This document shows, piece by piece, positions 34,901 to 46,563 of a DNA stretch of 64,000 bases. Location of the stretch: positions 4,762,548-4,826,547 of the forward strand of contig JAZGTN010000044.1 in assembly GCA_037783415.1 (NCBI GenBank). Direction: 5' to 3'. This stretch comes from Leptasterias polaris (Eukaryota; Echinodermata; Asteroidea; Forcipulatida; Asteriidae). A program made the translations under genes and the position numbers. Numbering within the stretch: the stretch's first letter is position 1; every line of letters starts with the position of its first letter. Under the pieces are notes generated by a model. That model was not told the DNA's origin. It saw only the letters and a list, made by a program, of their open reading frames with translations, and did no database searches.

Positions 34901-37618
34901 TCTCCAACACCCCTCCACTGATCAAACTTTTAGACTTATACTGAGGAGCCAGTATAACAAGTGTGTAATTCCTGGAGAGAAACCAACATCGGAAGTAAAT
35001 TTGAGCAATGATGAGCAATGATGATTTTTAAAAGAAATCATTGCAAAGAATACTGAACTACGGTAGACTCTTCAAAGTTCTGTCCACTCGACGTTTTTCA
35101 ATGCCATATAATAATATAATATTAGGCCTAATAATAATATTTCTGTTCTTAAGCGCAATTCCAAAGAATTATCATTGCGCTTCATACATACACCCTACTG
35201 GGCCATTTATTTCATTCCTAAACCATCTTTGCTCCCTGGGGAGTATACAGTCTGTGTTGCCAAAGCGCACAAAGCTAAATCATTCACAAAAACCATCTCT
35301 GCCCTCACAGGTAGGCCTATTTATACCCATTTTACCCCTGGGTGAGGAGAAGTAATTATAGTTAAGTGTCTTGCTCAAGGACACAAGTGTCATGACTGGG
35401 ATTCGAACCCACACACTGATGACTCTGGACCAGAACAGAATATCTAAACATGATGATAATAATGATAAACACAACACATGAATCATTCCATGTGACGTTC
35501 CTTAGTTAAGTGTTTGCTTGACCATGTGAACATTAACGGTTTCAATTGGATTTTTTTTTCACAATTAATGAAGGAACTTAAAAAATGTAGTTTAGTACCG
35601 AACAATGCAGTGTGAGGAAAACAACTATTGAAAGCACCTCATCAGGACACTCTAACTAAATAACACCTTGTATTATTTACTCTGTACAATTATAAATCTC
35701 TTACCATTTTTAGGTGTAGAAATTCTGGACAACCAGACCATAAAAAAGGTAGCACGAAGAGTACAAAAATCATGGCCGAAGCTGGCTTATCGTCACCTCG
35801 GTTTCAACATTGAAGACTGCCAGAATATCAAGACAAGCTTCCCGGGACAAAGGAAGCAGGCAGGTCAGATGCTGGCAAACTGGAGGCAGAAGTTCAACGG
35901 GGCTTATCCTCTAGAGACCTTGTCAAAAGCTCTCCAGGCAATGGACCCCAAACTAGCCAAAGAACTTGGTAAGTCACATATAGCATAATTTGAATCAGGT
36001 ATAGTTTGCACATCGACTTGCGGCAATTCAGTTGTCAAAACCTTTAGATTGATAGAACCTCTTTTGATTCTTGTTTATGGCAAGCCATTATGAAACTTCT
36101 GAAATTGTTCTTGTTTTGTCTTCGGTAGTTTTGATCACTGGATTTCTGTTCTGTAACTTTTGTTTTGCAGGACCGTTGCAACGATTCCCATCATGCACTA
36201 CTTGCGGCAACAGCGATCCTGTCAAGTTTATACGTTACTTCTCCCAGGACGGTCAGTCTCGACTTCTCGGGATCTGTTGTATCGGTTGTGGTCAGGAGTG
36301 GCTGCAAAACAGATTCCTGTTACATCCAGACACTGACGGGACACGTCCGAGGGTCAGACTTTGCGGAGTTGTCCTTAAGAAACAGCTCCAGGTAACTGTG
36401 GAAAAGAATCCAGAATTTCAGGTTAAGAGTTCTCGTGAGGAAATCAAAGTAGAATACGCTTTGAGTGTCTTAAAGGTGGGCGATCACATCACTTGGCAGC
36501 GTCCACTTGTCATTTGGCATCATGCAATAGTATCCGGTGTCAATCAAGAGAATGGGCTTATTAAGGTAATCCACTGGACCAGATCGGAACGCGTGATGCA
36601 GATAAAAGAAAATAGCATCAACTTAGGTGATCAAATGGGTCAGCTGTATCGGTTGGTGTACAAGAAAAAAGAGAACAAGGCCGATTCCGCAGAGCTCGTT
36701 ATTGCCCGTGCCAAATCCAGATTGTGGGACACCGGGTACAAGCTTCTGGGCGACAACTGCGAGACATTTGCTTCTTACTGTAAAATTGGAGTCATGAAGA
36801 GCTGCCAGGTCGCGTGGTTCCTTAACAAGGTCATCACGACCGTGACTACAACGCTGAGCAAAGCATTTGCAGAAGTTCTTGTGGCAGAGTCGGTTGAGAC
36901 GTACGTCGAGGGCACTAATGCAGTAGGAGCTGGTATCGTGATTATCATTGAAGGTCTCGTTTGTGTCTGGAATCTTACAAAGTGTTACCAAAAGAGAAAA
37001 CAAGGTGACTTGTCAAAGAGAGAGTTCGTAAAAATTGCTGTGCAGCGTGTGATGGAATCGTTGTGCGGAGCGGGCCTGGCCATTATAGGTGGCTTAGGAG
37101 GGCAGGCAATGGGAGCCGCGGTAGGTACGTTTATTATCCCTGGGCTAGGAACGGCAATTGGTGGGTTCATTGGAAGCATTGTTGGGGGTGTATTTGGTTC
37201 ACTTGTTGGCACAGGCATCGGTTCATTCATAGGAGCCCCCATCGGTCGTTGTCTCGCCAGACAGATCGGTACGGAGGACAAGGCTGTGCGCATCGAAAAC
37301 CTGCTACCCGGGGACCAGATTGTTTCTTACGGCAACCTCCTTCATCCACGGCATCATGCTATAGTCGTCTCCCGCACTCAAGGTCAGAGTAAAGTCACAG
37401 TTGTCCACAGTACGTACACAAAAGGTGTGGTCGAAGAGGAGGTTGATTTCATCGAACCCGTGTATAAAGTGATCTATCAAGAACAGAACTGTTTCCTACC
37501 CGAGGAGGTGATTAAAAGAGCCAGATCCAAGATCGTCGATGATGCATACACGTACTCTTTGGTATGGAACAACTGCAAGCACTTCGCCCAATGGTGCAAG
37601 CTGAGGGAGAATCAATGA
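31999..37618 (+). CDS. Death-Death-LRAT-glycine zipper-LRAT protein, gene B
   Basis: Exons 31999-32008 (ATG GAC CAA G), 34325-34579, 35714-35968 and 36171-37618 join in phase 1 to give 655 aa. Death domain 1 (MLGEAWPSLATQLGF ... RQARYMLKAWIE) and Death domain 2 (VQKSWPKLAYRHLGF ... QAGQMLANWRQ) fill residues 4-173. A CTTC...CIGC cysteine cluster follows and is a cleaner CxxC pair than in gene A. LRAT 1 (~273-380) has WHHAIV and NCETFASYC (Cys370). The glycine zipper (~469-533) and LRAT 2 (~551-650; HHAIV, VVHS, NNCKHFAQWC, Cys642) follow. Between LRAT 1 and the zipper it lacks about 35 residues present in gene A. Both thiol active sites are kept, so it is probably functional. Confidence 0.85.
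32830..33515. other. Intron 1 of gene B, repeats only
   Basis: AT-rich. 32680-32800 is a copy of the TTTTTTGGCGTCGCATTTTT repeat also found at 17660 and 29985. No exon-like frame. Confidence 0.5.
33516..33707. mobile_element. MITE with GGGCCC...TTTCATA ends
   Basis: The left end GGGCCCCATTTCATACAGCT and the right end inverse AGATTTATGAAATTGGGCCC form TIRs that continue into CTGCTTAAG. A decayed relative with similar GCTTAGCA phrases lies at 60090-60290. The TSD is not clear. It lies in intron 1 of gene B. Confidence 0.65.
35215..35440 (-). repeat. SINE, V-type tail, copy 1
   Basis: On the - strand a B box (GGTTCGAATCCC) is followed by GTCATGACACTTGTGTCC, then TTGAGCAAGACACTTAACTA, then CACCCAGGGGTAAA. 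The same order is seen at 56035-56245. A tRNA-like head with a conserved tail fits a SINE. It lies in intron 2 of gene B. Confidence 0.6.
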
Positions 37619-40600
37619 TTATAAGATAACGTTTCATCAGGTGGCCGTGAAACAACTACTACAGCCATCGTTGGTCTTTACTCTTATCTCAAACAGTGAA
37701 ATCAACTGAAGCGAACCGAAGCTTTGATGAATAGACCGGTCTTTCTTTTGTAATAATGGAAACGATAAACAGGTTGGAAAATGTTATGAACTAACAAAAA
37801 ACAGCCTTATAAGTTATAATAGTTTACAGTGTGTCGCGTATACCTTGGAAACTGAGACATTATAAGAGTAGGGGTTCGAATCCCATTCATGAAAAACGAT
37901 AAACAGGTTGAACAAATGTTATGAACTAAAAAAAAATAGCCTCATACGTTTTATAATAGTTACAGTGTGTCGTGTATACTTTGGAAACTGAGACACTAAG
38001 AGTATGTTTTCGAATCCCGATCATGACTTGATTCTGTCATTGAGCAAGACACTACCACTTCTTATGGCTATTATAGCCAGCAATGTTCAGGATGGGGTTC
38101 TTCAGCCAGGTCTCATCAATCTCGTGTGAAATGGCGAAGCTCCTCAAAAACTGCCTCCAGGGGGCTGTGTCTTGTGGTGAGACACTTCTTTGACAAAACG
38201 CGCTGGTTGCGGCATACACGGCCGAATGTTGGTATAACATTCAATCGTGTAAACAAATGTTGTCACCAAATTCAACATTTTCTGCAAATTCTCAATATTA
38301 AAGGCAAAGTATAGTTGAGCCGTTTGGCTCGAACCGTTTTAGTTTTTGAACCGTTTAGATGTTTTAATCCTATTTAAAAGTGTAGATAACCTGTGAACAT
38401 TTCCACTTCAAAAGGTGGTCGCATTTTTGAGATATCGCCGAAAAACCCGAGTATGTCCACACATGAATATATTCACAATAAGAATACACACAGAAAGGTT
38501 TCTGACAGAAATGTTTCTCAGATTAAAAAATCTTTTTCCATAAACCACAAAAGTTACTTCGAAGTGAAATGATTCTCAAAATGCTCTATACTATCGAAAG
38601 CTGCTGTACTTCATAAAATAAAATACATCCAATGATTGGTTGCTTTGTTTCCAACAAATTCAACACTACCTTTGAATATTGTGTAACATTTTTACAAACT
38701 GTGGCTATCTGTTTTTGTTTTGCATGTATTGGATTTCCATGGTTTTTGAACCCCGGATGGCAAAAACTCTGTGACGTTGCAATAGAAAGGTCTATTACCG
38801 TCTCATCAAGTAATTTAGAGATTGTTGATGTGAATGATTATCAACATGGTAACCGATTGGCTACTATTGTTACATATACTCATAACGTTGAGGTAGTTAG
38901 TTGAAGTAGCTAAGAAAGTAATAATGCAACATTAACATAACAAACACATCATTTCGTGTTACTTATAAGGTCCATTAATTTGCAAGATTTGAATTTTGAA
39001 AAGTTAATTACAGGATAGCATAAAAAAGAAGAAGCTGGCATTGCATGTTTGCTATCCTACTAAATAACAATATTATGTTTTATCTTAGCACGTCGACATT
39101 ATAAAAGTAAGATGTAGACTTACTGGATGTTAACATCCTGAAAATGTCGAGAACCCAGAGATAAATGCTATCTTGGTAAGACAACGTGGTGCTCTTTTTG
39201 CTGTCATTGCTACATGATGCTCATAATATAAGTTAGGCTAATGTTTACGGCCCGCTGATGAGCAAAATAATGCAACATTAACATAAACACATCATTTTGG
39301 TTACTTGGAAAGTGCCTTATGAACAAAGCCTTGCAGAACAGTAACAAAACAAGTTATTAAATTTTTATACGTCATCTAATTTGCCTATGTTGTTATTGTT
39401 TTTTAAGATAAAATGAATCCGGAATAAGTCCTTTCTGCTCTGAGCCAACATGGGATTTCAAAAAAATCTACGGGATAGGGCCTACTGCATTGGCCTTTCT
39501 ATTTTGATTCTATAAGCATTGTGCTTTTAAGAATGGATTTGCCGATTATTAGAATTGTATTTTTATAATGAAAATCACCGATTCTTGAATAGATTTTCAA
39601 GGGACTTTTGAAAACTCATTTGTTTGACTCTTTATATTTGTAACTTGCTGTTATATTAATTTTATTGTTTTATGTTTTGTGTTGCGTAAAGAGGCTCCTG
39701 CATTATGCGCTATATAAATATATCGTATTATTATTATTCCTATAGACCATGTTACCTTTGTTTACAGAGTAGTGACCTTGTACATTCCAATGCATTGCCT
39801 GACAGGCAAGATACTACACAGGCCATATGGGAAGATTTACATTTTGTGTCATAATTTTCACATAGATTCAAGAGTTACAAAAGCAACAGCGGTACAGCTT
39901 TTGAGATGTCCCCCCTTTCTTCATATCAAAAGTTGACAAAAATCAGACAGTGTAATCTCGTTAAAACATAAGGTTTATTGTTTTCTTCCATTGAGCTGCG
40001 TACAAACTGTGCCTGCAGGAAGTCCAGGCTCTGTGGCTCTTTTGTAAACATGTGGTGTCACAGGTCACATGGTCTATACTTTCCAAATGAGTCGGTCACA
40101 TTTTAAATGAAATCAACGAAAAACTGTGAACTTAAAGGGTGTTTTTAATGTTTTTGTTTTTTTAACGTCTATATTCATCAAATACAGTGTGATGTGTGTG
40201 CAAGCTTGTATATGTGCTTTATTTGCTGATTACCAATTCGAAGTGTATTATTATCGGTCAATTGTGAAACTTCTGTATTATTGCTCTTATATAATCATAT
40301 TATAGTAAATGTAAGTTTTGGGGTTGAGCCTTGGGTTCTCAGCACTATCAGGAGACCCGTTGTAACGGAGCGTCATTGTTCATTGAATCATGTTCTATGG
40401 AATGTCGCGAAAAGTGTTGGGCTTAGTGAGGAGAAATTGTGCCTTTGATGATTCTAGCGTGGAAGTTGGATTGGCATTCACAGTCAGAGTATGAGAAATA
40501 TATTTTGGCTATTACGGACTGTGAAGGGGGTAGCCTAACTCTGTTTCAGCCCCAGGAGTAGGTGGCATTGTGTCTCTGATGGTGACGATTGATTTGGGTC

Positions 40601-42949
40601 TATCGCCCAAATCAGTTAAATGTATAGCCCTCACTTGAAGTGGCCGTCCGTGGCCTTGTGATGTTAGGCGATCTCTCTAAAAAAAAAATGTATTCACGCC
40701 TATACAAAATAGGTTTATTAACTTGCGGATTTTAATGTTGGAAAACAAGTTACAGGATAGCATTAAACAAAAACTCCAATGTATGTTTAAACCCTCAAAC
40801 GAGGCACCTATAGTTCAGCGTAACGTATCTTCGGCACTCGTCAAATGTTTGCCATTTGTATTTAATAAGTTAAGAGGGTTTGTGTCGCAATTTCTCAACG
40901 ATTTCTTTTAGCTAATACAGTGTTGCTCACGTATCAGGTGTTACCTGTAATTATTTTAAACTTATTTGTTTGCATGTTTTTAATTAATTTTAGTTAATTT
41001 GCTTAACCTTAGAAACCCAGCACAACAATTTGATGTGGCTACCATTTCTGGAGACTGGAAAGGGGGGGGGGGGGGGGGGGGTGGTTGTGTTCTGGGGCTA
41101 ACCACATAAACTGTCGGCAAGACATCAAAAGACAATCATTACAGCCCATTGGTGAACAGATGGTTTCATCATTCATTCATCTCTGTGTGGGCCTCAGACT
41201 TGCAGTGACTTACAGTGACATAAGCAAGCTGGCCAAATTTTGTACACAAACGATGCTGAAAAATTGTGTACACACAGGGCATGGGGAAATTTGTTTGCTC
41301 CGCCCACTCTGACCAAGTCACGGACCCCTGTTGATTGACACCACTTTTAGACTGTGTAATGGTACAGTTTAGGATATCATGCATGGTATGGCATGGCTAG
41401 TATTTACCACTTGTGCTTATACGGTAATGTTTTTCTTGATTTAGGAAGAACATGTTTGCCCACCTCCCTCGTTGGGTTAATCGAACAATATTATGTTTTA
41501 TCTTAACATGTCGACATCATGAAAGTAAGATGTGGACTTACCGAGATAATTTATCTCTGGATGATAACATCCTGAAACTGTCAATAACCCAAAGATAAAT
41601 TATCTTGGGAAGACACACGTGGTGCCCACTTGGCTGCTATTGCTACATATAATTATATCTATATGCTCACTCATATGGTGAGGTGGTTAGTTACCGTTAA
41701 TGTTTACGGCCCGATTAGCAAAGAAAGTAATGCAACAATCGTATACGATAACAAACACATAATTCGTGTTACTTGCTTAAAAAGTGCCTTGAAAAACAAA
41801 GCCTTGCAGAACAGTAAAAAAAAAAAAAGTGATTGTTATACGACATATGTTGTTGTTGTTGTTGTTTTGTTTTTTAAAAGATAAAATTACTGCTGAGTCG
41901 GTTTAAGCAAGAATAAATAGGACTTTAATTGTTTACGTTCTGTTTGAAACCCACCTGACAACAAGTGTAAATCCCTCCTCTTAGTCTTGCACTCAAAGAT
42001 CAAAGTTTACCAGAAATATTTTTATGCAATAAGTTTGGTACTATAAATGTGTGTACTTCATATCGGTGTAAAAAGGCTTGCTTTGATGTATCCAATAAAA
42101 TGCGATGTATTGTACCTAATTTTGTATGATTTCATTTTATAGTAAAGTGTCCCTTGCGCGCACGTCACTCGCAGCGACTGTGCCACCTTCTCATCACAAT
42201 AAAAGTCCCTACGTTTTGATAAACATTATCAAGGATTTCAAAATCGTTCCATGGTTCCAAGACCATGGTTTTTGATGACAGACAAGTTAGTTTGGTATTG
42301 GACATCATGTCCAATGTCCAACATCGAAAAAAGCAATGTTGATATTCGTTGTACAAACCTGTGACTGACCGTCCAATGTCGAACTGACTTTACTGTCATT
42401 GGTTTTTGAGGGTACATTACTTAACCAACACCAAGATTTACACTGTACACGTTTGTAATGAATAAACATAGAGGGCCGAGGCCGATTTAGCTTAAAAACT
42501 TTCACAGGTCTGTTATTTCATGTATTTTATGTTGGGTCACATCAAGTGTGGATACTGGTCTTTGACAAAAATATCAATGTTGTACACCATGCACACCCTT
42601 TAACCGCCCGGCCGGGACACGCCAAGTTCTACTTATTATCAGTGCTATTTTCTGCTATTTATCTGATTCTACTTCTGAAAAAGAAAAAAAAAATCCTAGT
42701 ACTATCTTATCTACTGTGTTATGTACTATCCTGCTACTATCCTGCCATATGCATCATTATGTATTTATCTTGCGAACAATTTGATTCTAAAAACAACATT
42801 ATTTTGAATATTTGAACTCCCAGCTGCCTGACAAAAGTACAACCAAGAGAAATTTGTCCGACCGCGTATGCATGTATGCCCTAAACAGGAATGTTGTGTG
42901 TGTTCCGATTCTCGAGCACACTCGAAGGCAGCTGCTGCTCGATGCCAAT
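37619..42949. other. 3' flank of gene B, repeat-rich, no gene
   Basis: Nearly identical by eye to 20967-24000 up to about 40.7 kb, including the ~135-bp tandem pair (37750-38030). It then diverges, with a unique insert at 40740-41490 containing a poly(G) tract (41062-41081) before similarity to copy 1 resumes. The short frames (for example 38632-38904) are also present in copy 1 with breaks, so I do not call genes. Confidence 0.6.
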
Positions 42950-43109
42950 AGATCGATCCATTAAGCCCCGCCTCCTTACGAGTTGACCAATCACAGCCGC
43001 GAAACCCGATCACCATTAGTGCAAAGATCACCAAACGGCTCAAATGGTGATCAGATTACGCGGTTGTGATTGGTCAATGAGAAATGGGCGTGGCTTAATG
43101 GATCGGTGT
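42950..43109. mobile_element. 160-bp MITE with AT target duplication
   Basis: Left ATCGATCCATTAAGCC and right GGCTTAATGGATCGGTGT are inverted. A second inner pair (TTGACCAATCACAGCCGCG and its inverse) extends the fold. The paralogous site in copy 1 (near 25577) reads GATGCCAATTGTTGTCC without it, so AT (42948-42949, 43110-43111) was duplicated. Confidence 0.85.
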
Positions 43110-43568
43110 ATTGTTGTCTAAAAACAAGCTTGAGTTTCAAGTGTTGGTATAGAGAATACAGCCAAATCAAGATACACAATAACTTTTTGTTTTAAAAAGT
43201 CAACACTCATGGATCTATGAATAATCACAAGCATTTTTCTTTTAGCAATGAAGCTTAAAGGGCCTATGCAATGCATTTTTTTATTAGTTAAAGTCATAAA
43301 GTGATCCTACCTGAACAAATATTTACCCATTAAACCTTTGGTTTCACCGCGTTTATGCCATTAAAAAAATAAAAAAATATTTTAGGGGTGCCCAGCACGC
43401 CCCGCCCATTCCCTCATTATCATAAGAATGTGTGACGTAGACTAGGGAGATCGGCTCACTTCCTGGTTCTACGTGTTGTGCGTCACACGCATACTGTACC
43501 GTGTGAAGTTTCTAAAAGTTTCTTCAGTTTGTCGCTGCTTCATCAAAAAAATAGGGCATTTATTCAGA

Positions 43569-43814
43569 ATGCCACCGACCTGTGTTGTTGCTGGTTGCAG
43601 CAACACCACTAAGGATGGTTTCAGTCTCCATCGTTTTCCCTCTGACCCAAAATTTCGAAGAATTTGGACGGCGAAAGTCAAGCTGACTCCGGCAAAGTGG
43701 TCAGGGCCAACCGAGCACTCGGTCATCTGTTCCGTGCATTTTGAGACATCGTCGTCGCCTCTCTCTGGCTCGTACATGTATGGCCGAACCCCTAGCTCCT
43801 CATTTCTTTCATAA
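43569..43814 (+). CDS. THAP zinc-finger protein fragment
   Basis: The 81-residue frame starts MPPTCVVAGCSNTTKDGF, continues SLHRFPSDPKFRRIW and TEHSVICSVHFE. The C-x4-C ... C-x2-H ligands and the FP and W residues are those of the C2CH THAP DNA-binding domain. The frame loses the family pattern after HFE and ends in SSFLS. From about 43745 its sequence is antisense to the opposed acidic frame. The normal THAP end (AVPTIF-like) is missing. It lies in the TTAA element and may help bind its ends, or may be a captured host exon. Confidence 0.65.
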   Translation: MPPTCVVAGCSNTTKDGFSLHRFPSDPKFRRIWTAKVKLTPAKWSGPTEHSVICSVHFETSSSPLSGSYMYGRTPSSSFLS

Positions 43815-43900
43815 TCACTGTCAGCCTCACTACTTAAATCCGAAGAATTAGTCCCCGAAAATTCTTCATCTACTGCTGAAAATGATGAAGATTCGGCCAT
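43740..43900 (-). CDS. Acidic N-terminal exon with RPYMYEPE motif
   Basis: The - strand frame starts MAESSSFSAVDEEFSG, continues through a Ser/Asp/Glu-rich stretch (SSEADSDYE) and reaches GVRPYMYEPERGDDD. The R-P-Y-x-[YF]-E-P phrase is usual in the N-termini of invertebrate proteins with a P2X7-type C-terminal zinc domain, as I remember them. The frame continues as antisense of the THAP domain, which is unlikely to be real protein. I place the end near 43740 only by this overlap. No clear donor was found. Confidence 0.4.
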
Positions 43901-44624
43901 GTTCGTCTTTTTATATCACGTCCGTCGTAGTGATTGTTAATGTACAATGCGTTGTGTGTACTGTAGGAATTTCCGCGATCCGTGTGTGCATGTACACACG
44001 GATCAGCTGCCACATTAGCATGGTACCCACAACATATTCTTGGTACCAGACCATTCTGAATTGCTTATGAACTCTCCGCAGTCTACGTCACGAACAGCGC
44101 CCCCGCGCGGCGTAAAAAATAAGGAATTTAATTAATAAAAATAATTATTGCAAATTTTAAACATTTTACACTACTCACACAAATTTTTTATTTTTTAAAT
44201 TGTATACAGAAGGTAAAAATAAACTACAAAAAATAAATTTCTAAATTGTGAAAAATAAGTATTGCATAGGCCCTTTAAAACAAAACAGGATGTTTCAAAG
44301 TAATTGAGAAATATGTACAGTGATGCCTCATTGAGTAAGCCTCAATGAATAATATGCGTACTGTCTCAATGCCTTAATGAGTACTCAATATAATATGAAT
44401 GTAATGCTGTCACAAGAAGTCATCTTCAGACTCTGGCTTATAATTATATTACATGTTTGCAAAATGAGAATGGGGAACTAAAGTTGTGTCCAAACTCAGA
44501 TATTAAAAACGATATTTTATAAGAAGAAAAGTGTCCAGTACCTTCACAGAAGAAACTATGCTTCACTCTTCAGCATCAATTGCGGTTTCATAATAATTAT
44601 ATGCTCAGACCATTTCTTAGAAAT

Positions 44625-45345
44625 GCCCACAGTAGTTCCTGAGGATGCTCAGAATCCAGTTCTTTGAGATGATGCTTCCACCAGTTTAAAATAAATAGTT
44701 ACACTAGTTCCTTGGGATGCTCATCCAGTTCCTGGAGATGCTTGTACCAATTCTTCGAAATGGCCACACTACCTGAGGATGCTCATCCAGTTCTTGGAGA
44801 CAATTGCACCAGTTCTTAGAAATGCCCACACCAGTTCTTGAGGCATGTGAGGATGCTCAGAATACAGTTCTTGGAGATGCTTGCAAAGTTCTTAGAAATG
44901 GCCAGGCCTCATCCAGTTCTTGAAGATGTTTGCACAGTCTTTAGAAATGGCCACACTAGTTCCTGAGGATGCTCATGCATCCAGTTCTCGGAGATGCTTG
45001 AACAGTTCTTAGAAATGCCCACACTAGTTCTTGAGGGTGCTCATCCAGTTCTTGTTCTTGGAGACAATTGCACCAGTTCTTAGAAATGCCAACACTAGTT
45101 CTTGAGGATGCCCATACAGTTCTTGGAGACAATTGCACCAGTTCTTAGAAATGCCCACACTAGTTCTTGAGGATGCCCATACAGTTCTTGGAGATGCTTG
45201 CAGTCTTTAGCAATGACCACCTGAGGATGCGCATCCAGTTATCTTGGAGATGTTTGCACAGTTCTTATAATGGCCACACTAGTTCCTGAGGATGCCCATC
45301 CAGTTCTTGAAGATGCGTGCACCAGTTCTTTGAGGTACTTCATCA
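44625..45345. repeat. Minisatellite, ~80-90-bp units
   Basis: The phrases CCAGTTCTTGGAGATGCTTG, CAGTTCTTAGAAATGCCCAC and ACTAGTTCTTGAGGATGCTC alternate about ten times. Copy 1 lacks this block (it jumps from TATGAA to GGCTGTGG near 25850), so the array arose or entered in copy 2 only. The antisense open frame of 60 codons here is a by-product. Confidence 0.8.
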
Positions 45346-46563
45346 CACTAGTGTTGGAGAAGCTTAGCTAATACAAGTGGCAGGTTCCGGGGGGGGGGGG
45401 GGGAGCTGTGGCCACTAAAGCCCAGACCGGCAACCGACACTCGAGATCGCCCGCTCCTAACCATCCCTTGGGATGATATCTTCACTTGGAAGTTCCATAA
45501 CAACAAAGTGCAGCCTTGACAGCCCCATCCAACATCTTGCTCTGGGAGACAAAGCACCACCTCGGAAGGTTAACCTGTGTGATTCTGATAACGTAATCCT
45601 GTGAACAAAACAATATTTACAGAATTAAATTTGTTTACACAGTTTCATATAACAATTTCTTTATCACAGTCTGGTTGCTGGAATTGTTTCCAAGACCAAA
45701 TCTGCATAGTACATGGTTTTTGTGTCTTGGGGTCATGGGCGTGGTCCTGGAATCAAATTGTAAGGCCGTGTCCGATTAGCGACTACGGCTGTGGCTACCA
45801 CAGCTGAACTACACTGTAAAAACGGCGTTTAGAATCTAAACACATTTCTAAACGCCTCGCTTGTACCCACTTTTTTCACACGTTTAGCCCTCAACATGTT
45901 TAGATTTTGCGTTTCTGTGACATGTTTACCCCGAGACACATTTAGCCTGTGATACGTTTAGATTGAATGTGTTTAGGGTTCATAGTGAGTGCTAAACATG
46001 TTTAGAATCCAACACGTTTCAGAGAATAAGCTTAATTTTTAAACACCTGAAGAAAAGAAAAGAGAAATGTTGCAACATTCGCCTGCCTGCTTACTGAAAC
46101 ATAACGCCCAAGCTACGCTCGGCATGAGAATCGATAAATCATCATCATCGAGATGATTTTCATCGAGATGATTTTCATCGAGATGATTTGAGGAGCAATG
46201 ATGCCATAATTTCAGTCATACTGAAAACGGTCATTTTGAAGTCTCAGAATCCGTTCCAATTATATACATTTTGGGCTTTACTTTCTACCCATGGTGTGAA
46301 TCTTTGAAGTGCTGGCCAATATGATACAACAAAAATTTGCTTCAATTGAATTACACACATTAAAGTGTAAACTACTGCGCAGGAAAGGCTGTTATACCTA
46401 CAATGGTTTTGAATAAACACCAAGGTCTATATTTGTGCATATTTAATGAAACCCCGCCCATTTCATTCTAAACAAACTGATGAATTTAAACACATACAAA
46501 ACATGTTTACAAGCAAACATGTTTAGAAATATGTTTGTAAGCTAAATTGGTATCCCTTTAACA

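Larger units (their letters stand above)
43259..44274. mobile_element. TTAA-flanked THAP-carrying element (Kolobok-like?)
   Basis: The left end AGGGCCTATGCAATGC and the right end ATTGCATAGGCCCT are inverted. TTAA flanks both sides (43255-43258 and 44275-44278). Copy 1 reads GAAGCTTAAAACAAAACAGG at 25707-25726, which is the exact empty site. The 1016-bp element carries a + strand THAP frame and an opposed - strand acidic frame. TTAA duplication with a THAP-type protein would suit Kolobok, but no catalytic transposase domain is present. Confidence 0.85.

Noticed and set aside
36071..36170. In-frame ATG upstream of the last exon of gene B giving a hydrophobic leader
   Set aside because: This is intron sequence ahead of a strong acceptor. 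The matching stretch in gene A does not keep the frame, and the Death exons join in phase to the exon at 36171.
45812..46560. Idea that the 5' part of the TA element is the LINE 5' UTR
   Set aside because: The TIR, the TA duplication, the empty site and the repeated host motif show that it is the host element, with the LINE nested.
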